NCBI RefSeq assembly: GCF_007830175.1
Contig: NZ_VLKH01000003.1
Coordinates: 62,001-126,000 of the forward strand
Reading direction: 5' to 3'
Length of the DNA stretch: 64,000 nucleotides
Source of the DNA: Sedimentibacter saalensis
Lineage (GTDB): Bacteria > Bacillota > Clostridia > Tissierellales > Sedimentibacteraceae
Positions within the stretch are counted from its first letter, which is position 1; each line of letters begins with the position of its first letter. Position numbers and translations under genes: made by a program. The notes beneath the pieces were generated by a model. The model was given only the letters and a program-made list of their open reading frames with translations, was not told the DNA's origin and searched no databases. This document shows, piece by piece, positions 25,275 to 34,854 of the stretch.

Positions 25275-25310
25275 AAAAAAACAATCCAATTGGATTGTTT
25301 TTTTATTTTG
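25275..25310. terminator. Bidirectional terminator between DUF378 gene and pmbA
   Basis: AAAAAAACAATCC-AATT-GGATTGTTTTTTT serves the convergent DUF378 (plus) and pmbA-like (minus) genes. Confidence 0.8.
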
Positions 25311-25315
25311 ATTTC

Positions 25316-26668
25316 TTATTCACCTGCTATGGCAAGCTTCTTGATTTTCAAAGAAGGAGAGCCTATATATGCTTCTCCTGGAAGACCAAATTTCAGGTCC
25401 GATCCTGTTTCTTCTATATTTTTAAGGAGTTCGAAGTAATTTCCGGCCACTGTTATCTGTTCAACTGCCTTGGCAATTTTTCCGTCCTTTATTTCATAAC
25501 CAAGGGCTGCCAGTGAAAAATCTCCTGATACAGAATTCAGTCCTGAATGAAGTCCTTGAAGTTCCGTTATTAAAATTCCCTTGTCCATGGAAGAAATTAT
25601 TTCTTCAAGAGTTTTTTCTCCCTTTTCAACATAAAGATTTGAAGGAGCTATGCCCACAGATGATTTGTAAGAAGATTTGCTTGCATTTCCAGTGGTTTCA
25701 ACTCCGTCTTTTTTTGCAGTCTTCAAATTGTGGAAGTATGTTTTCAAAACACCCTTGTCAACAACTTTCTTGTACTTGCTGGCAACACCTTCTCCGTCGA
25801 ATGATCTTGAAGCCAATCCTCCCTCCATGAAAGGATCATCAACAAGCGTGAACTTTTCGCTTCCTATTTGTTCATTTAATTTCCCTTTCAGCAGGGACAG
25901 ATTTTTCTGCACATTTTCCGCTGAGAAAATTCCTTCAAATGCTTCCAATAAATCTGCAGCTGCATTGTTTCTTATTACTACTGGGTAGTCTCCTGACTTC
26001 ACAGACTTTGCTCCAAGCATTGACAATGCTTCTTTTACTGCTTCCTCTGCAATTTCCTTGGGGTTGAATTTGGAAAAATCATTGCCGGTGCGGTATGCCA
26101 TGCCTGTTTTAATGTCTTCGTTTTCTTTTGCAACCACCACCACGTATGTGTAGGCAATGTTGCTCTTGTCGTGAAGGTACAGACCCTTTGTGTTTGACAT
26201 TATGGTTTCGCCGTAGCCGTCGCCGTATACGCATGTTTCCACTGATTGTATTCTGTTGTCGATTTTAAAAGCTTCTTCTTCAAGCTGTTTTACAAACTTT
26301 ATTTTTTCAGCTTCTTCCACTTCTTCAAGTTTAGGATTGAATGTGTCTACTTTTTTGTATTCCTTTGACCCTTCAAAAATATATTCTTCATCGTCTGAAT
26401 CTATTACAGTGGCATTTTCCTTAATATTTTTAACAAGTAAATCTATGGAAGTTTCATCAACCTTTTCAGTGTAGGAATATCCCATTTTACTGTTGTACAT
26501 TCCTCTAAGCCCCAGACCTTCACTTTCAGACAAACTGTAGCCGTCAAGTTCCTTTTGAAATACCTTGAGAGAAAGGCTGCTTCCTGCTGAATAAAAAACT
26601 TCCATGTCATTTATGCCTTGTTTTTTTCCTTCAGCAAATATTTTATCAATGAGCATTTTCATATCCAT
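25316..26668 (-). CDS. pmbA: TldE/PmbA-family metallopeptidase subunit
   Basis: A 450-residue member of the TldD/PmbA (PF01523) family without the HExxxH zinc motif, which identifies the E subunit. Conserved stretches include ESEGLGLRGMYNSKMGYSYT, VVKKVVDKGVLKTYFHNLKTAKKDG and SGDFSLAALGYEIKDGKI near the end. TldD/TldE heterodimers are proteases that degrade unfolded peptides and mature some ribosomal or modified peptides. It directly overlaps tldD by one base at 26668. Confidence 0.9.
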   Translation of the reverse strand: MDMKMLIDKIFAEGKKQGINDMEVFYSAGSSLSLKVFQKELDGYSLSESEGLGLRGMYNSKMGYSYTEKVDETSIDLLVKNIKENATVIDSDDEEYIFEGSKEYKKVDTFNPKLEEVEEAEKIKFVKQLEEEAFKIDNRIQSVETCVYGDGYGETIMSNTKGLYLHDKSNIAYTYVVVVAKENEDIKTGMAYRTGNDFSKFNPKEIAEEAVKEALSMLGAKSVKSGDYPVVIRNNAAADLLEAFEGIFSAENVQKNLSLLKGKLNEQIGSEKFTLVDDPFMEGGLASRSFDGEGVASKYKKVVDKGVLKTYFHNLKTAKKDGVETTGNASKSSYKSSVGIAPSNLYVEKGEKTLEEIISSMDKGILITELQGLHSGLNSVSGDFSLAALGYEIKDGKIAKAVEQITVAGNYFELLKNIEETGSDLKFGLPGEAYIGSPSLKIKKLAIAGE

Positions 26669-28059
26669 TATTTTTCACCTTCCCTTCCGCCTACGGTTAT
26701 TTCAGAAACTCTTATCATGGGCTGGCCTACATTTGTAGGAATGCTTCCGCTTACTGAGCCGCACATTCCCTGTCCGTGTGTCATGTTGTTTCCAACCATG
26801 TCAATTTTGTTCAGTATGTCAGTTCCCTTACCTATTAGCGTTGCACCTCTTACAGGATCCTTGATTTTTCCGTTTTCCACAATGTATCCTTCCATTACGG
26901 CAAAGTTAAACTCTCCTGTGCTCGGATTTACACTTCCGCCTCCCATGTATTTAGCATAAATGCCTTTTTCCGTGTTGGCGATTATTTCTTCAGGTGAAGA
27001 TTTTCCGTTGTCTATGAATGTGTTGGACATCCTTGAAGTAGGAGCGTATCTGTAGGACTGCCTTCTTCCTGAGCCGGTTATGTCCATGTTCATTCTTCTT
27101 GCGTTCAGCTTATCAATCATGTAACCTTTCAATATTCCGTTTTCAATCAACACATTTCTGTGGGAAGGTGTTCCTTCATCATCAATGTTGAATGAACCCC
27201 ACTCGTTTGGTATTGTTCCGTCATCAATTGCTGTAACAAGCGGCGAAGCAATTTTTTGACCTACTTTGTCTGAAAATACAGATAAACCCTTGGCAACTGA
27301 TGTTGCTTCAAGACCATGGCCGCAAGCTTCATGGAATATTACTCCACCAAAGCCGTTGTCTATTATTACAGGCATTTTTCCGCTTGGGCTGTATTTAGCA
27401 TTTACCATGGTTACGGCAATGCGTGATGCTTCTTTTGCATATTTTTCAACGTCAAGGTTTTCATAAAATTCGTAGCCCTTGCTAGCTCCAGGCCCGAAAA
27501 ATCCTGACTGCATTTCTCCATTTTTGCTGGCCACGGATGAAATTGCAAGACGTGTTCTTACACGTTTGTCTTCTTTCCACAATCCTTCTGAATTTGCAAC
27601 CATTATGTCCTGATTGTAGTCCATGTAACTTACTGTAACCTGTGTTATAAGATCATCATAGTTGAACGCTGTATCGTAGGCACGGCGCATTAGCTGAACC
27701 TTTCTTGTTTTTTCAATTGTGTTTGGATCAATATGTATTACATTTATATTTTCATTTTGTGTCATGTTTAAACTTAATGCTGTAGTGCCCTGTTTTCCTT
27801 CTATGGCTGCTGCTGCTTTTTTTGCTGTTGATATTAAAGAATCTCTGTCAGATTTGTTTGTGTATGCATAAACGCTGTTAAATCCCTTGAATATGCGGAT
27901 GCCAACGCCGTAATCTCTTCCTGTCATAGTGCTTTCAACTTTTCCGCCAATCATTACAATGCCGTTGTTTGTCCTGTCTTCAACATATACTTCTGCAAAA
28001 TCGCCGCCGGTTGTCAAAGCAGCATTCAGTGTATCTTCAATTACCTGTTTGTTTAGCAC
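26668..28059 (-). CDS. tldD: TldD-family metallopeptidase subunit
   Basis: This 463-residue catalytic subunit carries the zinc motif HEACGHGLEA in GGVIFHEACGHGLE. The N-terminal DRTNNGIVMIGGKVESTMTGRDYGVGIRIF and the C-terminal SGSIPTNVGQPMIRVSEITVGG are typical. With PmbA it forms the TldDE peptidase, which cuts within an unfolded peptide threaded into the cavity. A substrate such as a modified peptide is not visible nearby. The two genes form one operon on the minus strand. Confidence 0.93.
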   Translation of the reverse strand: MLNKQVIEDTLNAALTTGGDFAEVYVEDRTNNGIVMIGGKVESTMTGRDYGVGIRIFKGFNSVYAYTNKSDRDSLISTAKKAAAAIEGKQGTTALSLNMTQNENINVIHIDPNTIEKTRKVQLMRRAYDTAFNYDDLITQVTVSYMDYNQDIMVANSEGLWKEDKRVRTRLAISSVASKNGEMQSGFFGPGASKGYEFYENLDVEKYAKEASRIAVTMVNAKYSPSGKMPVIIDNGFGGVIFHEACGHGLEATSVAKGLSVFSDKVGQKIASPLVTAIDDGTIPNEWGSFNIDDEGTPSHRNVLIENGILKGYMIDKLNARRMNMDITGSGRRQSYRYAPTSRMSNTFIDNGKSSPEEIIANTEKGIYAKYMGGGSVNPSTGEFNFAVMEGYIVENGKIKDPVRGATLIGKGTDILNKIDMVGNNMTHGQGMCGSVSGSIPTNVGQPMIRVSEITVGGREGEK

Positions 28060-28133
28060 ATAATCACTCCTATCATTTTATAGTACCTAAATATTTTACC
28101 ATAATTTCCTTAAAGTATTAATAATTTTTTAAG

Positions 28134-28160
28134 CAAAAAACGACCCCAAAGGGATCGCTT
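28134..28160 (-). terminator. Terminator of tyrS
   Basis: In the minus direction GCGATCCC-TTTG-GGGTCG is followed by TTTTTTG, 10 nt after the tyrS stop. Confidence 0.75.
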
Positions 28161-28167
28161 CATTATA

Positions 28168-29400
28168 TTAAACTAATTTAATTCTGTGGTATACTTTCTT
28201 GCCTTTTTTGATTATAAGTTTTTCGTCTTCAAAATCAGCTAATGTTAATACTGCATTAACGTCACTTACTACAACATCGTTTACTGTAACTCCTGACTGC
28301 TCAATGAGTCTTCTTCCTTCACTCTTAGTCTTAATAAGATTTGCTGTAGTCATCATGTCTATTACTGACATTCCTTCTCCAAGCTCTTCTTTTGTAACTT
28401 CAGTTGTAGGCATATTTTCTGATTCTGTTCCTTTTCCAAACAATGCTCTTGCTGCTTCCTGAGCATTGATGGCATCTTCTTCAGAATGTATGAGTTTTGT
28501 AACTTCATATGCCAATATTTCCTTGGCTTTGTTTATTTCAGAACCTTCCAATGCACCAAGGCGTCTTACTTCATCCATAGGGAGGAAAGTCAATAGTGCC
28601 AGACATTTTTCAACATCAGCATCACCAATGTTTCTCCAGTACTGGTAAAACTCATATGGTGTTGTTTTGTTTCTGTCCAGCCACAAAGCACCCTTTTCAG
28701 TCTTGCCCATCTTCTTGCCTTCACTGTTTGTAAGAAGTGAGAATGTCATTCCATAAACCTGTTCTCCGGCTTTCTTTCTTGTAAGTTCAACTCCTCCTAT
28801 GATGTTTGACCACTGGTCGTTTCCGCCAAACTGCATCTTACAGTTATATTTCTGGTTCAATACATAGAAGTCATAGCTTTGCATAAGCATGTATCCAAAT
28901 TCAAAAAATGTGAGTCCCTGCTCCATTCTGTTTTTGTAGCAATCTGCAGCAAGCATTCTGTTTACAGAAAAGTGAACACCTACTTCTCTCATGAAATCCA
29001 GGTAATTCAAAGGTAAAAGCCACTCAGCGTTGTTGTCCATTATGGCCTTTCCTTCTGAAAAATCAAGAAATTTTTCGAAAACTTTCTTGAAGTTTTCAGC
29101 ATTGCGCGCTATTATTTCCTGTGTCATTATTGAGCGCATACCTGTTCTGTCGCTTGGGTCTCCAATCATTGTAGTTCCGCCGCCTAAAAGAGCAATTGGT
29201 CTGTGTCCGTGCTGCTGCATTATGGACATTACCATTATTTGAATATAGTGGCCAATGTGAAGGCTGTCGGCCGTAGGGTCAAAACCTATATAAAATGTAA
29301 CTGATTCCTTTCCAAGCAATTCTCTTATTTCTTCTTCATGAGTACACTGTTCAATATATCCTCTTTCTTGCAAAACATCAAAAACATTTCTTTTTTCCAT
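28168..29400 (-). CDS. tyrS: Tyrosyl-tRNA synthetase
   Basis: A 410-residue class Ic synthetase with [19 protein letters not shown] (HIGH), [12 protein letters not shown] and the KMSKS equivalent [10 protein letters not shown]-terminal S4 RNA-binding domain ([17 protein letters not shown]) recognises the tRNA long arm. It charges tRNA-Tyr. Expression is probably controlled by uncharged tRNA-Tyr through the T-box leader directly upstream. Confidence 0.96.
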   Translation of the reverse strand: MEKRNVFDVLQERGYIEQCTHEEEIRELLGKESVTFYIGFDPTADSLHIGHYIQIMVMSIMQQHGHRPIALLGGGTTMIGDPSDRTGMRSIMTQEIIARNAENFKKVFEKFLDFSEGKAIMDNNAEWLLPLNYLDFMREVGVHFSVNRMLAADCYKNRMEQGLTFFEFGYMLMQSYDFYVLNQKYNCKMQFGGNDQWSNIIGGVELTRKKAGEQVYGMTFSLLTNSEGKKMGKTEKGALWLDRNKTTPYEFYQYWRNIGDADVEKCLALLTFLPMDEVRRLGALEGSEINKAKEILAYEVTKLIHSEEDAINAQEAARALFGKGTESENMPTTEVTKEELGEGMSVIDMMTTANLIKTKSEGRRLIEQSGVTVNDVVVSDVNAVLTLADFEDEKLIIKKGKKVYHRIKLV

Positions 29401-29439
29401 ATTATTCCTCCTCCTTAAACTTTAATTGTCCTTTACTGA

Positions 29440-29645
29440 ATAATAAAAGGGCTATCTCTCCTGAAAGGACGAGATAACCCGTGGTACCACCTTAATTCGC
29501 AAAAAATTTCTTGCCTCTTCTGAATTAACGGTCAGACAACCCGCTGCATAGCAGTAACTCCGGAACTGTATTTCACACTTTGTTCTGAGAATCTTTCACC
29601 AGCCGACTCACTCTCTGTTTTGTAACCAAATTGTTACTTTGTTTC
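29440..29645 (-). ncRNA. T-box leader, Tyr specifier, upstream of tyrS
   Basis: In the minus direction stem I (AGAGAGTGAGTCGG...) carries specifier UAC (plus coordinates 29568-29570). The T-box GGTGGTACCAC is at 29481-29493. The terminator GGGTTATCTC...GAGATAGCCC with TTTTATT completes it. UAC is a Tyr codon, matching tyrS. Confidence 0.9.
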
Positions 29646-29926
29646 CTTCACAGTTATGTTAATATGTATTTATAAAAGGAATGATAATATAAATCCAAAT
29701 TATTGTCAAGTCTTAATTGAAAATCTTAAAAACATCATACCATTTATTTACCATTAATCCAATGGCTGTAATAAATCTATTCTTATTATACACAATTTTC
29801 ATAAATTTTCCACTGATTTACATTTTTATTGTTATATATTTTTCTAAATGCAAAAATGTGTAATATAATTGTCACAATTGGCATTTAATGAAGTTATTGA
29901 TTGTTTTTTTTAAAACAAGTACATGC
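29646..29926. other. AT-rich gap between the tyrS leader and the CAP-protein leader
   Basis: Apart from the divergent promoters expected for tyrS and the CAP-domain gene, no feature was recognised in this stretch. Confidence 0.5.
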
Positions 29927-29932
29927 TATAAT
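29927..29932 (+). promoter_or_regulatory. Extended -10 promoter of the CAP-domain gene
   Basis: TGCTATAAT (extended -10, TATAAT at 29927-29932) with no good -35 box. Start of transcription would fall near 29938. Confidence 0.5.
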
Positions 29933-29937
29933 TCCTT

Positions 29938-30021
29938 ATGACGAAAAACTCATTAACAAGTTCTAAAATTTCCAAAGAAGCAGGGCGTGCCCTCTTCCTA
30001 AAAAATCTAAAGACTAAATAG
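29938..30021 (+). CDS. Possible leaderless 27-residue peptide, or structured 5' leader
   Basis: An ATG at 29938, just after the -10 box, opens MTKNSLTSSKISKEAGRALF... and ends at TAG 30021, 9 nt before the CAP-protein ATG. There is no ribosome site, so it could only be translated leaderless. The same bases form a hairpin GAAGCAGGGC/GCCCTCTTC with one bulge. It may be a peptide, a structured leader or neither. Confidence 0.25.
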   Translation: MTKNSLTSSKISKEAGRALFLKNLKTK

Positions 30022-30030
30022 GAGTGAATT

Positions 30031-30918
30031 ATGAAAAAGAAAATTATAGCATTAACTTTGACAGCAGCTTTAGCTTTGTCATCAACATCAGCATTTGCTG
30101 CAACTACAACAGACTGCGAAAAGACATTCAACTATGATCTTAGCAACTTGCTGAAGGGAATAACAAGCAACTCTAACGTAAAACAGTACAAGCTGACTGT
30201 AAACGGACAAGAAATGGATTTAAATTCAATAGACTGGAATACAGTTTTAAACAAAACAACAACTGCAGTTCAAAAGCCAGCTTCAACGGAGAAAACAACT
30301 GCTCCTGAAGCAGCTAAACCAACTGCAACACAGCCAGTGGCAGCTAAGCCTGCAGCAACAACACCTGCTGTAACTCAGCCTGCGACACCTGTTGCAACTA
30401 AGCCGGCAACTACTGCACCAGCGGCTAAACCTGCAACAACACCAGCTGTAACTCAGCCGGCAGCACCTGTTGCAACTCAGCCTGCTGCACCTTCAACAGC
30501 TGCAACAACACCAAGCAATACAGTTTCTTCGTCAAATTTATCTTATGAGCAAAAAGTAGCAGAACTTGTGAACATTGAAAGACAAAAGGCTGGCTTATCA
30601 GCACTTACATTTGATCAATCAGTATCTAATGTTGCCAGAACAAAATCAAAAGATATGGCAGCCAACAATTACTTTGCTCATCAGTCACCCACATATGGAA
30701 GTGCAGGAGACATGTTGACGAAATTTGGAATTAAATGGTCTGCTTGGGGTGAAAACATAGCTTCAGGTCAAAAAACTCCGGAGGCTGTTGTAACAGCATG
30801 GATGAATTCTCCAGGGCACAGAGCAAATATTTTATCAACTAACTTTTCAAAAATAGGAGTTGGTTATGCAGTAAACTCAAACGGAACTCCATATTGGACA
30901 CAGATATTTACTAACTAA
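30031..30918 (+). CDS. Secreted CAP/SCP-domain protein (YkwD-like)
   Basis: A 295-residue exported protein. Residues 1-24 form a signal peptide cut after SAFA. A short N-terminal region ends in a long Pro/Ala/Thr-rich linker (about 80-165) built from repeats such as TTPAVTQPA and AKPATT. The CAP domain (about 170-295) shows YEQKVAELVNIERQKAGL, ARTKSKDMAANNYFAHQSP, GENIASGQKTPEAVVTAWMNSPGHRANIL and IGVGYAVNSNGTPYWTQIF, the usual signature. Clostridial relatives are surface or secreted proteins; the linker suggests wall-associated spacing. Function is otherwise unknown. Confidence 0.92.
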   Translation: MKKKIIALTLTAALALSSTSAFAATTTDCEKTFNYDLSNLLKGITSNSNVKQYKLTVNGQEMDLNSIDWNTVLNKTTTAVQKPASTEKTTAPEAAKPTATQPVAAKPAATTPAVTQPATPVATKPATTAPAAKPATTPAVTQPAAPVATQPAAPSTAATTPSNTVSSSNLSYEQKVAELVNIERQKAGLSALTFDQSVSNVARTKSKDMAANNYFAHQSPTYGSAGDMLTKFGIKWSAWGENIASGQKTPEAVVTAWMNSPGHRANILSTNFSKIGVGYAVNSNGTPYWTQIFTN

Positions 30919-30943
30919 AATATGAAAAGAAGTTTATCCTAAT

Positions 30944-30994
30944 AAAATACCGCACTGACATTTTCTGAAATAGAAATATCAAATGCGGTATTTT
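30944..30994. terminator. Terminator between the CAP gene and bceB
   Basis: AAATACCGCA...TGCGGTATTTTTG, with a long A/T-rich loop. It serves the CAP gene and possibly the convergent ABC permease gene. Confidence 0.65.
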
Positions 30995-30996
30995 TG

Positions 30997-32988
30997 TTAC
31001 TGAACAATCTTATAATAAACTCTTGCAGTGAGTGTGTACACAATAAAGTAAATCACTGCAAAGACTGCTATGGTTACGGCTGTGCAAATTGCAAAAAGCC
31101 ATACATTTGTTAAATTGAACAGCAGTAACAGTCTGGTTATCATTTTAAATGCTGCAGCTATGTGAACAATGGCCATGGCCAGGGGAAGAAAAAACACCTT
31201 TATTATCTGGCTTTTTATGGATATCTTAACTTCACTTCTGCTCATTCCCACCTTTTGCATGATTTCAAACCTTTCCCTGTCATCATATCCCTCTGAAATT
31301 TGTTTGTAGTAAATTATCAGGACTGTTGCAGAGAGGAATAAAAGCCCTAGGAATATTCCTAAAAACAAAAATCCTCCTATCATGGCATAAAATTCTTCTT
31401 CCAGACCTTGCTTGCTTTCAAATCTAAAATCTACGATTTCTTCCTTTGAACCGGTGAAGTCTCTGTATATGGAATCGGCAAAGGCCTTTTTTTCATCCTT
31501 TGAGCCGTCGACATCAAAGGCAGCATAATAAGAATACTTTGCAGCATCATCCTTGAACTCACTTAGCTGCTTTTCATATATTTCCTCCACATCATTTTCT
31601 TCTGCCACTATGTAGTAAACATCTACAAAGACTGCAGTATAATCCTCTTTTATTGGAAATTCATCAAGATTATTTTTTACATTGTAATTGTTGTCAAAAA
31701 GTGTGAATGAATCTGTTTTATTTTTACTGCAGCTGTAGAAAAGTACCTCCCGGTCTTTCAAAGACACATCTTCTCCGGTTATTTTTTTGTACTGCTCAGT
31801 TGTTATAAAGTACAAATCCGAAATATTTGTGCTTGTAACACTGTTTAACCCGTCCGTAATAAATCTGTCGCCATCTCTTTCCGCATAGAACTCCAGGTAC
31901 TGGTAATCAAACATGTTGCTTATGTTCCTGCCCAGCTTTTGAGCATTCTTATTCACTATGTCCTTAATTTCTCCGGGTTCACTGTCTTTAGGGTTTCCCA
32001 ATGTAATGGTCACATCGTTGGGGCAGCGGTTTTCCAGCTGTTCATCCACACCCATGTAAAGTGCCACCGTTGTTGATACCATAACCAGCACTGCAGTTGA
32101 AAGTATGCAGATATTAGCCAGTCCAACGGCATTTTGCTTCATTCTGTAAATCATTCCGGATATGGATGTGAAGTTTTTGGTCCTGTAATAATAATTTTTG
32201 TTTTGTTTTAAGCGCTTTAAAATCATTATGCTTCCTGCAGTAAAGAGACAGTACGTACCGATTATTACAAGCACCACAGTTATGAAAAACAGGTACATGG
32301 CACTTAGAGGTGATTTCGTTACAAGCGCTATATAATATCCTGCACCTGTTGCAGCAATGCCAAGCAGTGCAAGAATATTTTTGGATTTGGGCTCTTTTTC
32401 CCCTGTGCTGCTTCCCTTAAGCAAGTCAATAGGATTTGACGAATGAATCTGCATTAGGTTGTATAAAAGGTTTAATAAAAAAATTCCCCAGAACAATACA
32501 GATGTTGTGACAATTGAAACCTTGCTCACAAAAAATCCTAGCGGTATGGTGAAGTGCAAAATTTTGAATAACAGCATGAATATCAGCTTGCTGAACAAAA
32601 TTCCACACATAAGACCAACTGATATTGTGGCGGTTCCAATAAATAATGTCTCATAAAAAAGTATCTTTGCAATGTGCTTCTTTTCCATTCCAAGAATATT
32701 GTAAAGGCCGATTTCCTTTTTTCGCCTCTTCATGAGGAAACTGTTTGTATAAAACAGAAATATAACTGAAAATATCCCTATTACTATTGTTCCCAGCATG
32801 AGTATTGTCACCACAGAATATGACCCGGGCATGTTTTCAATTCCTTCATTCAATGAAATCATGCGCATAATGTAAAACATGGCAACAGTGCTGATACATG
32901 TTATCATGTACGGTACATAAAACTTACCGTTTTTCCTTATGTTTATAAGAGCCAGTCTAGGAAAAAAATGCTTATTCATTTTTTCCAC
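30997..32988 (-). CDS. BceB-type ABC transporter permease (FtsX family)
   Basis: A 663-residue membrane protein with about ten helices and a large extracellular domain (about 320-520), the layout of BceB permeases that confer resistance to bacitracin-like peptides. The N-terminus MNKHFFPRLALINIRKNGKFYVPYMI and VKISIKSQIIKVFFLPLAMAIVH are typical. It is the last gene of the BceRSAB-type module and overlaps the ATPase gene by 17 nt. The peptide it recognises cannot be predicted. Confidence 0.88.
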   Translation of the reverse strand: MEKMNKHFFPRLALINIRKNGKFYVPYMITCISTVAMFYIMRMISLNEGIENMPGSYSVVTILMLGTIVIGIFSVIFLFYTNSFLMKRRKKEIGLYNILGMEKKHIAKILFYETLFIGTATISVGLMCGILFSKLIFMLLFKILHFTIPLGFFVSKVSIVTTSVLFWGIFLLNLLYNLMQIHSSNPIDLLKGSSTGEKEPKSKNILALLGIAATGAGYYIALVTKSPLSAMYLFFITVVLVIIGTYCLFTAGSIMILKRLKQNKNYYYRTKNFTSISGMIYRMKQNAVGLANICILSTAVLVMVSTTVALYMGVDEQLENRCPNDVTITLGNPKDSEPGEIKDIVNKNAQKLGRNISNMFDYQYLEFYAERDGDRFITDGLNSVTSTNISDLYFITTEQYKKITGEDVSLKDREVLFYSCSKNKTDSFTLFDNNYNVKNNLDEFPIKEDYTAVFVDVYYIVAEENDVEEIYEKQLSEFKDDAAKYSYYAAFDVDGSKDEKKAFADSIYRDFTGSKEEIVDFRFESKQGLEEEFYAMIGGFLFLGIFLGLLFLSATVLIIYYKQISEGYDDRERFEIMQKVGMSRSEVKISIKSQIIKVFFLPLAMAIVHIAAAFKMITRLLLLFNLTNVWLFAICTAVTIAVFAVIYFIVYTLTARVYYKIVQ

Positions 32989-33739
32989 CGCCAGTTGCTA
33001 TCATTGTAAGTGTGTTTGAAATTTTCTGATACATTTCTTCTGTTGTTTGAGAAGCCTTGTAAATTTGATGGAACACTTCCCCATCCTTAATGAACAGCAC
33101 CCTTTTTGCGTGGCTAGCAGCCTTTGTGCTGTGAGTAACCATGAGTATTGTCTGCCCTTCTTCATTGATTTCATCAAACAAACGGAGCAGGCCGTCTGTA
33201 GCATGGGAATCCAGGGAGCCTGTAGGTTCGTCTGCTAATATAAGCTTTGGTTCGGTAATCAGTGCCCTTGCCACTGCAGCCCTTTGCTTTTGTCCTCCTG
33301 ACACCTCATATGGATATTTTGAAAGTATGTCTGAAATTCCAAGTTTTTCAGCTATTACTCTAAGTTTGCCATTCATTTCATCATAGGTTTTTCCTGCCAG
33401 AACAAGCGGAAGAAATATGTTGTCCTGCATGGAAAATGTGTCCAACAAGTTGAAGTCCTGAAAAACAAAGCCAAGGTTGTCACGACGAAATGCAGAAATT
33501 TCACTTTCCTTAATTGAAGCAAGATTTTTGCCGTTTAATAAAACCTCTCCGCCCGTAGATTTGTCAAGGGCAGCAAGAATATTCAAAAGTGTTGTCTTTC
33601 CCGAACCTGATTCTCCCATTATTGCAACATATTCACCATTTTCAACAGAAAAAGACACATTTGAAAGAGCTTGCACATGATTTGTTCCAAAACGTGAAGT
33701 ATAAATTTTTTTAAGGTTATTTACCTCTAAAATTGCCAT
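32972..33739 (-). CDS. BceA-type ABC transporter ATP-binding protein
   Basis: A 255-residue MacB/BceA-like ATPase: GESGSGKTTLLNILAALD (Walker A), FVFQDFNLLDTF (Q-loop), VSGGQKQRAAVARALI and LILADEPTGSLD. MVTHSTKAA carries the switch His. It powers the FtsX-type permease encoded next. The kinase and regulator genes lie just upstream, which is the usual Bce arrangement. Confidence 0.92.
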   Translation of the reverse strand: MAILEVNNLKKIYTSRFGTNHVQALSNVSFSVENGEYVAIMGESGSGKTTLLNILAALDKSTGGEVLLNGKNLASIKESEISAFRRDNLGFVFQDFNLLDTFSMQDNIFLPLVLAGKTYDEMNGKLRVIAEKLGISDILSKYPYEVSGGQKQRAAVARALITEPKLILADEPTGSLDSHATDGLLRLFDEINEEGQTILMVTHSTKAASHAKRVLFIKDGEVFHQIYKASQTTEEMYQKISNTLTMIATGGGKNE

Positions 33740-33849
33740 ATTGACCTCCTGAATTAATTAATATAGCAACAGTATATCAAGCACTTTAAAATTCAGAAAT
33801 TGATTTACCTTTCATTTTCATAAGCAACCTTACATTTCTGAAAGGTTAG

Positions 33850-34854
33850 CTATTCAACTTCCACTTTAATGTTTTCAAAATTTATGATAACCCTTGTTCC
33901 TCTTCCTGCCTGAGATTCAATTTGTATTTTGTGTGAAAGCTTTGTTAAAATTTTTCTGCAAAGATACAAACCTATGCCCGTAGATTTTTTGTCTTCCCTT
34001 CCGTTGTATCCTGTAAATCCGTTTTCAAAAACCCGTGGAAGGTCCTCTTCTTTTATTCCTATCCCCGTATCTTCAATAACGAGAATTTTGTGTTCGCTTC
34101 CTTCTGTATATATTGATATTCCGCCTCTTACGGTGTACTTAAGAGAGTTGGACAATATTTGTTCAATCACAAATAACAGCCACTTTTCATCAGTGAGAAC
34201 TGTACTTTTAAGTTCTGAAAATTCAAGCTTAAGCTTTTTGTGAACGAACACTTTCGCATATTTTCTTACAGCCTGTCTGACTATATCATCAAGGTCGTAT
34301 TCTTTTATGACAAAATCTGTAGAGCTGCTGTCAAGACGGATGTATTGAAGAACCATGGCCACATATTGTTCTATCTTAAAAAGTTCCATGGAAATCTCAT
34401 CTGGATTTATGTCTTCTTCCGACTGCAGCAATAGCCTCATGGCTGAAATCGGTGTTTTTATCTGATGAGCCCACAGAGTATAGTAATCAGCAATTTCTTT
34501 TCTCGAATTGTCCATGGTTGTAATCTTTCTTATTTTGTCCTCGTGTACTGCAATCAGCAGTTCAAAATATTCCCTTTCCATGAGATTTTTAGGTTCAGGC
34601 AGCTCATCAAGAGAAAGAGTTATTCGGTGTTTAATATCCTCCAGAGCATTTATTTTTTTATAAAATACTAAAAAGTCATAGGCCAGAGCTATAAATCCGA
34701 AAAAAGAGCAAAGGACAAAGCCATACACCACTGCATCCAGTGGCAACCCGTACAGATAAAACTCCACAGCAAATACAGCAGCAAACAATGCAAAAAATGC
34801 TGCTGATTTTTTATGCTGCATAAGATAAGCGCTGAATAGATTAATTGTTTTCAT
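33850..34854 (-). CDS. BceS-type intramembrane-sensing histidine kinase
   Basis: This 334-residue kinase has two N-terminal helices with almost no extracellular loop (FFALFAAVFAVEFYLYG and VYGFVLCSFFGFIALAYDFL), as in intramembrane-sensing kinases that depend on a Bce transporter. The H box is YYTLWAHQIKTPISAMRLLLQ. N, G1 and G2 boxes are VIEQILSNSLKYT, VIEDTGIGIKEEDLP and KKSTGIGLYLCRKI. It adjoins the response-regulator gene and probably phosphorylates it when the peptide is sensed. Confidence 0.92.
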   Translation of the reverse strand: MKTINLFSAYLMQHKKSAAFFALFAAVFAVEFYLYGLPLDAVVYGFVLCSFFGFIALAYDFLVFYKKINALEDIKHRITLSLDELPEPKNLMEREYFELLIAVHEDKIRKITTMDNSRKEIADYYTLWAHQIKTPISAMRLLLQSEEDINPDEISMELFKIEQYVAMVLQYIRLDSSSTDFVIKEYDLDDIVRQAVRKYAKVFVHKKLKLEFSELKSTVLTDEKWLLFVIEQILSNSLKYTVRGGISIYTEGSEHKILVIEDTGIGIKEEDLPRVFENGFTGYNGREDKKSTGIGLYLCRKILTKLSHKIQIESQAGRGTRVIINFENIKVEVE

